NCBI GenBank assembly: GCA_934646835.1
Contig: CAKUES010000003.1
Span: 62,001-126,000, forward strand
Direction of reading: 5' to 3'
DNA length: 64,000 nt
Origin: an uncultured Coriobacteriales bacterium
GTDB taxonomy: Bacteria; Actinomycetota; Coriobacteriia; Coriobacteriales; QAMH01
Shown here: in pieces, positions 60,273 to 64,000 of the stretch
How the letters are laid out: every line of letters starts with the position of its first letter
Position numbering within the stretch: the stretch's first letter is position 1
Notes under the pieces: model-generated
Databases searched by the model: none
What the model was told of the DNA's origin: nothing
The model's input: the letters and a program-made list of their open reading frames with translations, nothing else
Made by a program: the position numbers and the translations under genes

Positions 60273-60831
60273 TCCACTCGTGCGTGAGCGCGCGGCCTGC
60301 GCGTGGCTGCTCTACGAGCCCGGCAACGACACCTTCACCATCGAGTTCAAAGCCGATGTGCAGGCAGATGACCTGCCGCTCTCGCTCGCCTTACTGCGCG
60401 AACACGAGGGGACCTTCATCCCGGCATACCTTGCCCGCAACTGGGCGCTCTCGCGCATTCCGCCGCAAGAACGGGACAATATCGCCGATGTGCTCGCCGG
60501 CAACCGCTTGAGCGAGTACTACATCCCCGCGCTTTTGGTTGCAACGCAGGGGCGTTCTTCGCGCGATGACTTCTTGTTGGTGGAAGTCGATGCCGAACAC
60601 TACCGCGATTGTAATCTCAACCTCGTCCTCGAGGCGCCAGCTGCTTTTGGCACGCTGCTCAGTCGAGCAAGGCGCGCAGCCGACCTTACCCAAGGTGAGC
60701 TCGCAGAGCGCTGTGGTGTGCAGCAGGCTGTTATCAGCCGCATCGAAGCCGGCAAGGCCAACCCCACGCTCGAGACCATGGAGCTGCTCGCCCGCGGCTG
60801 CGGTCGCGATCTCAAGGTGACCTTGGAGTAG
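60250..60831 (+). CDS. HipS-like domain fused to an XRE-type HTH
   Basis: 193 aa. Residues about 12-120 follow the pattern of the N-subdomain-1 of HipA, which stands alone as HipS in HipBST systems: FTIEF, LPLSLALL, a W...RIPPQERDNIADVL helix, then PALLVATQGRSSRDDF. Residues about 130-193 are a clear XRE HTH (LLSRARRAADLTQGELAERC, VQQAVISRIEAGKANPTLE), the HipB-type part. So the antitoxin-like and DNA-binding parts are in one protein, encoded after the kinase gene. The start ATG 60250 has GGGAG 5 nt upstream inside the kinase gene, indicating coupled translation. HTH assignment is secure; the HipS match is by eye. Confidence 0.7.
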   Translation: MRAFAIYNPLVRERAACAWLLYEPGNDTFTIEFKADVQADDLPLSLALLREHEGTFIPAYLARNWALSRIPPQERDNIADVLAGNRLSEYYIPALLVATQGRSSRDDFLLVEVDAEHYRDCNLNLVLEAPAAFGTLLSRARRAADLTQGELAERCGVQQAVISRIEAGKANPTLETMELLARGCGRDLKVTLE

Positions 60832-60869
60832 CTGACGGCGCACGTGCTGCTCTCGTCGCGTGACACCGG

Positions 60870-60975
60870 CGTGACACACTTTGTGCCAGTGACATTGTGT
60901 ATCACGCCGTAGGCCCACTGGATAAGGCGGGGTTTCCGCGTTATACACAATGTCACTGGCACAAAGTGTGTCACG
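60870..60975. repeat. Long palindrome, TGACACA family (complete copy 3)
   Basis: Arms 60870-60906 and 60939-60975, 37 bp with one mismatch, loop 32 nt. End bases are CG/CG (CGTGACACA / TATCACG) where copies 1 and 2 have CATG, so the ends have changed in a pairing-preserving way. Confidence 0.95.
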
Positions 60976-61064
60976 AACGCCCCTTTCCCACAATTCCTGC
61001 ACATTTAATGGTTTAATAGCCTAATCAGATAAACGGTGAATCTGGGAATAAGGGAGTAACAACC

Positions 61065-62489
61065 ATGTCTACAGAAGAGAACGTAACGGCAGGCGCGGAA
61101 AAGCCGCGCGAGCAGTTCAGCTCGCGTCTTGGCTTCTTGCTGATCAGCGCGGGCTGCGCAGTCGGTCTGGGTAACATCTGGCGCTTCCCCTACATCACGG
61201 GCGAGTACGGCGGTGCCGCCTTTGTCGTCATCTACCTCATCTTCTTGGCAGTGTTCTCCCTGCCCATCCTCATCTTCGAGTTCACGAGCGGACGCGGCAG
61301 TCGCAAGGGCATCGCACGCAGCTTCGACGTGCTCGAACCTGCCGGCAGCAAGTGGCATCGCGCCAAGTGGCTCGGCATCGTGGGTAGCTACCTGCTGATG
61401 ATGTTTTACGCGACGGTCGCCGGCTGGATGCTCGCCTTCACGGTCAAGAGCGCGACCGGCACCTTTACCGGCCTTGACTCCGATGGCGTGGCCGGTGTCT
61501 TTGGAGCCATGCTCTCCAACCCGACGGAGATGATTGGCTACCTGCTCGTGGTTGTCATCATCGGCACGGTGGTTTGCTCCTTTGGCCTGCAAAAAGGCAT
61601 TGAGCGCGTCACCAAGGTCATGATGACGGGGCTTTTCGTCCTGCTGCTCGTGCTCGTTATCCGCGCTGTCACGCTGCCGGGTGCGGCCGAGGGCCTGAGC
61701 TTCTACCTCATGCCGGACTTTGGCAAGCTCTTTGCCAACGGCCCGACGGGCTTTACCAACGCCGTCTTTGCGGCGATGGGCCAGGCGTTTTTCACCTTGG
61801 GCGTCGGCGTCGGTTCCATGAGCATCTTCGGCTCTTACATGGACGACAGGCGCTCCATCACCGGTGAGAGCGTGCGCATCGCCGGTCTGGACACGGTGGT
61901 TGCCATCATGGCGGGCCTCATCATCTTCCCGGCCTGCTTCGCCTTTGGCGTCGAGCCCGGCAGCGGCCCTGCACTCGTCTTCATCACCCTGCCGAGCGTC
62001 TTCGAGCAGATGCCCGGCGGACAGCTGTGGTCCACGCTGTTCTTCCTCTTCATGAGCTTTGCGGCGCTGTCCACCATCATCACCGTGTTCGAGAACATCA
62101 TGGCGTTCTCCATCGACCAGTGGGGCGTCGAGCGCAAGAAGGCCTGCCTGGTCAACGGCATCCTGCTCTTCTTCCTGGGCCTGCCCTGCCTGCTCGGCTT
62201 CAACGTGCTCGCGGACTTCACCGTCCCCGGCATCGGCGATATCCAGGCACTCGAGGACTTCATCCTCTCTAACAACATCCTGTCCATCGGCGCGCTGGTC
62301 TTCCTGTTCTTCTGCGTCTCCAAGAAGGGCTGGGGATGGGATAACTTCATCAAGGAGGTCGACAAGGGCGAGGGCATGAAGTTCCCCAACTGGGCGCGCG
62401 GCTACGTCACCTACGTACTCCCGATCCTCATCGTCATCGTTTGGGTCGGCGGTTGGATCCCCGTCATCCAAACCTGGATGGGTATGTAG
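61065..62489 (+). CDS. Neurotransmitter:sodium symporter (NSS/SNF family) transporter
   Basis: 474 aa with 11-12 hydrophobic segments. TM1 carries the family signature SRLGFLLISAGCAVGLGNIWRF split by the Na+-site backbone, followed by FPYITGEYGGAAFVVIYLIF. NSS proteins such as LeuT, TnaT and MhsT import amino acids with Na+; the substrate here cannot be told. The start ATG 61065 has AGGGAG 8 nt upstream. It is monocistronic, ending at a composite hairpin (62524-62579). It may draw on the Na+ gradient, as NhaA in this window also handles Na+. Confidence 0.93.
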   Translation: MSTEENVTAGAEKPREQFSSRLGFLLISAGCAVGLGNIWRFPYITGEYGGAAFVVIYLIFLAVFSLPILIFEFTSGRGSRKGIARSFDVLEPAGSKWHRAKWLGIVGSYLLMMFYATVAGWMLAFTVKSATGTFTGLDSDGVAGVFGAMLSNPTEMIGYLLVVVIIGTVVCSFGLQKGIERVTKVMMTGLFVLLLVLVIRAVTLPGAAEGLSFYLMPDFGKLFANGPTGFTNAVFAAMGQAFFTLGVGVGSMSIFGSYMDDRRSITGESVRIAGLDTVVAIMAGLIIFPACFAFGVEPGSGPALVFITLPSVFEQMPGGQLWSTLFFLFMSFAALSTIITVFENIMAFSIDQWGVERKKACLVNGILLFFLGLPCLLGFNVLADFTVPGIGDIQALEDFILSNNILSIGALVFLFFCVSKKGWGWDNFIKEVDKGEGMKFPNWARGYVTYVLPILIVIVWVGGWIPVIQTWMGM

Positions 62490-62523
62490 CCGAATATCGG
62501 CGTGCTTCTATCGCTCGATTGCT

Positions 62524-62579
62524 AACCCCTGCTCGTGACACCATTTGTACCAGTGACATTTGGTATCACGGCAGGGGTT
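62524..62579. repeat. Composite hairpin: terminator-like stem enclosing a TGACACC-variant arm
   Basis: Outer stem AACCCCTGC (62524-62532) / GCAGGGGTT (62571-62579) encloses an arm (62534-62570) related to the TGACACA family, with CGTGACACC / GGTATCACG ends. It follows the NSS gene and probably acts as its terminator. Confidence 0.85.
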
Positions 62580-62611
62580 TGTCGTGTCTTGGGGGAGCTG
62601 TTTTTCTCATT

Positions 62612-62691
62612 GCTCGAACGAAACTGGCCAGGTCAAATCCGCTCAACGCCTTTGGCTTGAACGGATTTGACCTGGCCAGTTTCGTTCGAGC
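62612..62691. repeat. Long perfect palindrome, GCTCGAACGAAAC family
   Basis: 30-bp perfect arms (62612-62641 and 62662-62691). The 20-nt loop (CTCAACGCC / GGCTTGA) folds further and matches the apex at 31021-31046. The 402-bp gap 62490-62891 is made up mostly of such elements. Confidence 0.94.
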
Positions 62692-62704
62692 AGCTTGACT
62701 TGGG

Positions 62705-62741
62705 CATGACACCTTTTGTCACTGGTACACATGGTGTCATG
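62705..62741. repeat. TGACACC-variant arm, partner of 62534-62570
   Basis: CATGACACC ... GGTGTCATG. It is the inverted partner of the arm at 62534-62570, with several differences. The pair encloses the unrelated palindrome at 62612-62691, so one element appears inserted within another. Confidence 0.85.
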
Positions 62742-62891
62742 GGGATGCGCCTTCACCCATCCCCCCACTTTACAATCCCATGACACAAGCTACGCGAGGT
62801 GCTGACACTCCCCTTTCTTTCCCTTTACAACCGAGCGCTTTACTAATTGCAGCCCAGAAAACGGGAGTATAGAGGAAACGAAAGGAAACCC

Positions 62892-63758
62892 ATGAAACGC
62901 AAGTCTATCGTCAAGGCCGCAATCGCCACCGCTGCTGCAGCGGTCTTGGCGTTCTCTCTAGCCGGCTGCGGCAACTCCGACCAGAAGGCAAGCACCGACA
63001 ACAACTCTGGCGCAAGCTCCGAGCTCTCTGGAACCATCTCCACCAACGGCTCCACATCCATGGAGAAGGTCATCGGCTCGCTTTCCGAGGCCTTCATGAG
63101 CGAGAACAGCGGCGTTACCATCACCTATGACGCAACGGGCTCTGGTACCGGCGTCGAGAGTGCAAAGAACGGCTCCGCCGATATCGGACTGGCAAGCCGC
63201 GGCCTCAAGGAAGAGGAGACCGGCCTGACCACCAAGACCGTTGCCTTGGACGGTATCGCGATCGTCGTCAACTCCAAGTGCGGCGTCGACAACCTCACCG
63301 TCAAGCAGGTTGCCCAGATCTTCGAGGGCAAGATCAAGAACTGGAAGGAAGTCGGCGGCAGCGACCTGGAGATCTCTTGCGTCGGCCGTGAGAATGGCTC
63401 CGGCACCCGCGACGGCTTCGAGTCCATCACCGAGACCGAGGGTAAGTGCAAGCTCGCCCAGGAGCTGACCTCCACCGGCGCTGTCATCACCGCAGTCGGC
63501 AGCTCCGAGAACGCCATCGGCTACGCTTCCCTCTCTGCGGTCGAGGGCCAGGATGCCGTCAAGGCGCTGACCATCAACGGCGTCAAGTGCTCCGAGGAAA
63601 CCGTCCAAGACGGCAGCTATGTCATCCAGCGCCCCTTCAACTTCGTCTTCAAGGACGGCGCTCAGCTCTCCGCCCAGACTCAGGCATTCGTTGACTTCGC
63701 TACCAACAAGGATGCCGACCAGCTCATCCGCGACGCTGGTGCTGTGCCCCTGGCATAG
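62892..63758 (+). CDS. pstS: Phosphate ABC transporter substrate-binding lipoprotein
   Basis: 288 aa. Lipoprotein signal MKRKSIVKAAIATAAAAVLAF with lipobox LAGC, then a PstS-type type II binding fold: SGTISTNGSTSMEKVIGSL (phosphate-binding GSTS loop), YDATGSGTGVESAKNGSADIGL, and the second binding segment GRENGSGTRDGFE. It captures phosphate outside the membrane for the PstCAB importer. The start ATG 62892 has AAAGGAAA upstream. It is followed by a strong terminator and a long palindrome before the next pst gene, which would let pstS be made in excess over the permease. Confidence 0.95.
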   Translation: MKRKSIVKAAIATAAAAVLAFSLAGCGNSDQKASTDNNSGASSELSGTISTNGSTSMEKVIGSLSEAFMSENSGVTITYDATGSGTGVESAKNGSADIGLASRGLKEEETGLTTKTVALDGIAIVVNSKCGVDNLTVKQVAQIFEGKIKNWKEVGGSDLEISCVGRENGSGTRDGFESITETEGKCKLAQELTSTGAVITAVGSSENAIGYASLSAVEGQDAVKALTINGVKCSEETVQDGSYVIQRPFNFVFKDGAQLSAQTQAFVDFATNKDADQLIRDAGAVPLA

Positions 63759-63780
63759 GCAATAGCGCTCGCCAACTCTG

Positions 63781-63821
63781 CGCCGCGTGCTCGCTTCTCC
63801 CTCGAGCACGCGGCGTTTTTT
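63781..63821 (+). terminator. Terminator between pstS and the next gene
   Basis: 13-bp perfect stem CGCCGCGTGCTCG / CGAGCACGCGGCG followed by TTTTTT. Probably partial, reducing expression of the downstream permease genes. Confidence 0.93.
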
Positions 63822-63841
63822 AAATTCCTGCGCGGCGGTAG

Positions 63842-63926
63842 CAGGTCAACGGTTTAGTCAGGCTGATTTGTTGACCATGCTGCTGCAGCATGGTCAACAA
63901 ATCAGTCTGACTAAACCGTTGACCTG
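63842..63926. repeat. Long palindrome, GGTCAAC family, almost loop-free
   Basis: 42-bp arms with a one-base centre (63884) and a single G:T mismatch. The arm shares GGTCAAC and GATTTGTTGAC with the elements at 36687 and 27436 but differs in an inner 8-nt block (GGTTTAGT in place of ACTTCCGT), changed equally in both arms. Confidence 0.95.
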
Positions 63927-63985
63927 GCTGCTCCGTCAATCTCCTCTCCCCATCCCCTTCAACTAACCTGAAAGGAGCGTTCCAC

Positions 63986-64000
63986 TTGAAAGCCAAGGTC
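63986..64000 (+). CDS. Start of the next gene, probably phosphate permease (partial)
   Basis: TTG AAA GCC AAG GTC with AAAGGAG 8 nt upstream is a convincing start. Only five codons are in the window. Following pstS, pstC is expected, but the sequence here cannot prove it. Confidence 0.4.

Noticed and set aside
61065..62489. Functional link of the NSS transporter with the HipT/HipS-like pair
   Set aside because: A 233-bp gap containing a complete long palindrome separates them, and there is no sign of co-transcription.

Overview
The window is a high-GC, gene-dense bacterial chromosome segment with no rRNA operon, recognisable transposase or phage module. The gene order argS-lysA-hom, CGAAC-N4-GTTC LexA boxes, GatCAB, meso-diaminopimelate (DAP) enzymes and the anaerobe-type enzymes DapL, type III glutamine synthetase and short LeuC/LeuD point to an Actinomycetota anaerobe, most likely Coriobacteriia (Collinsella-like). 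That placement is an inference from gene content and has not been tested phylogenetically.

Layout. 1-5.2 kb: end of tgt, nadE, an archaeal-type class I aldolase, two tandem tRNA-Pro genes, a SpoU methylase and a PAP2-like membrane protein. 5.4-11.6 kb: pcrA, ppaC and an nhaA-mscS ion/osmotic pair. 11.8-20.5 kb: one long plus-strand series argS-lysA-hom-gatC-gatA-gatB-radical SAM. 20.8-23.1 kb: a DNA-damage and nucleotide block with lexA, a divergent small membrane-protein gene behind four LexA-like boxes, nrdR and dut. 23.6-24.6 kb: a secreted protein gene broken by a 17-bp tandem duplication. 25-31 kb: upp-uraA, a DEAD-box helicase and ddh. 31-37.4 kb: an operon of an orphan solute-binding lipoprotein and a giant hybrid histidine kinase, then a ribbon-helix-helix-like gene with its own operator-like palindrome. 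37.8-52 kb: a glutamine/glutamate block (pyrG, glnN, purF, gltB, gltD) that also holds dapF and dapL. 52.5-54.5 kb: a flavin protein and an unknown nuclease-like gene between two direct copies of a 165-bp hairpin element. 54.8-59.3 kb: leuA-leuC-leuD-leuB on the minus strand. 59.5-64 kb: a HipT/HipS-like two-gene module, an NSS transporter and the start of a pst operon.

Pathways. DAP/lysine synthesis is represented by ddh and by dapL+dapF, two alternative routes to meso-DAP, with lysA as the last step and hom opening the branch to threonine and methionine. Glutamine made by GlnN feeds PyrG, PurF and GltBD. Leucine synthesis is complete apart from the final transaminase. Uracil salvage has both transporter and phosphoribosyltransferase.

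Most unusual points: (1) the intergenic regions are full of long, highly regular inverted-repeat elements from several unrelated sequence families that share one architecture, two 30-38 bp arms (often palindromic themselves) around a loop frequently 31-33 nt long; (2) a HipT-like pseudokinase gene overlapping a gene that fuses a HipS-like domain to an HTH; (3) a candidate SOS-induced tail-anchored protein next to lexA; (4) a nuclease-like gene bracketed by two copies of one hairpin family; (5) several enzymes with catalytic residues replaced (NadE glutaminase domain, PAP2 protein, HipT-like kinase, GGDEF-like domain of the kinase).
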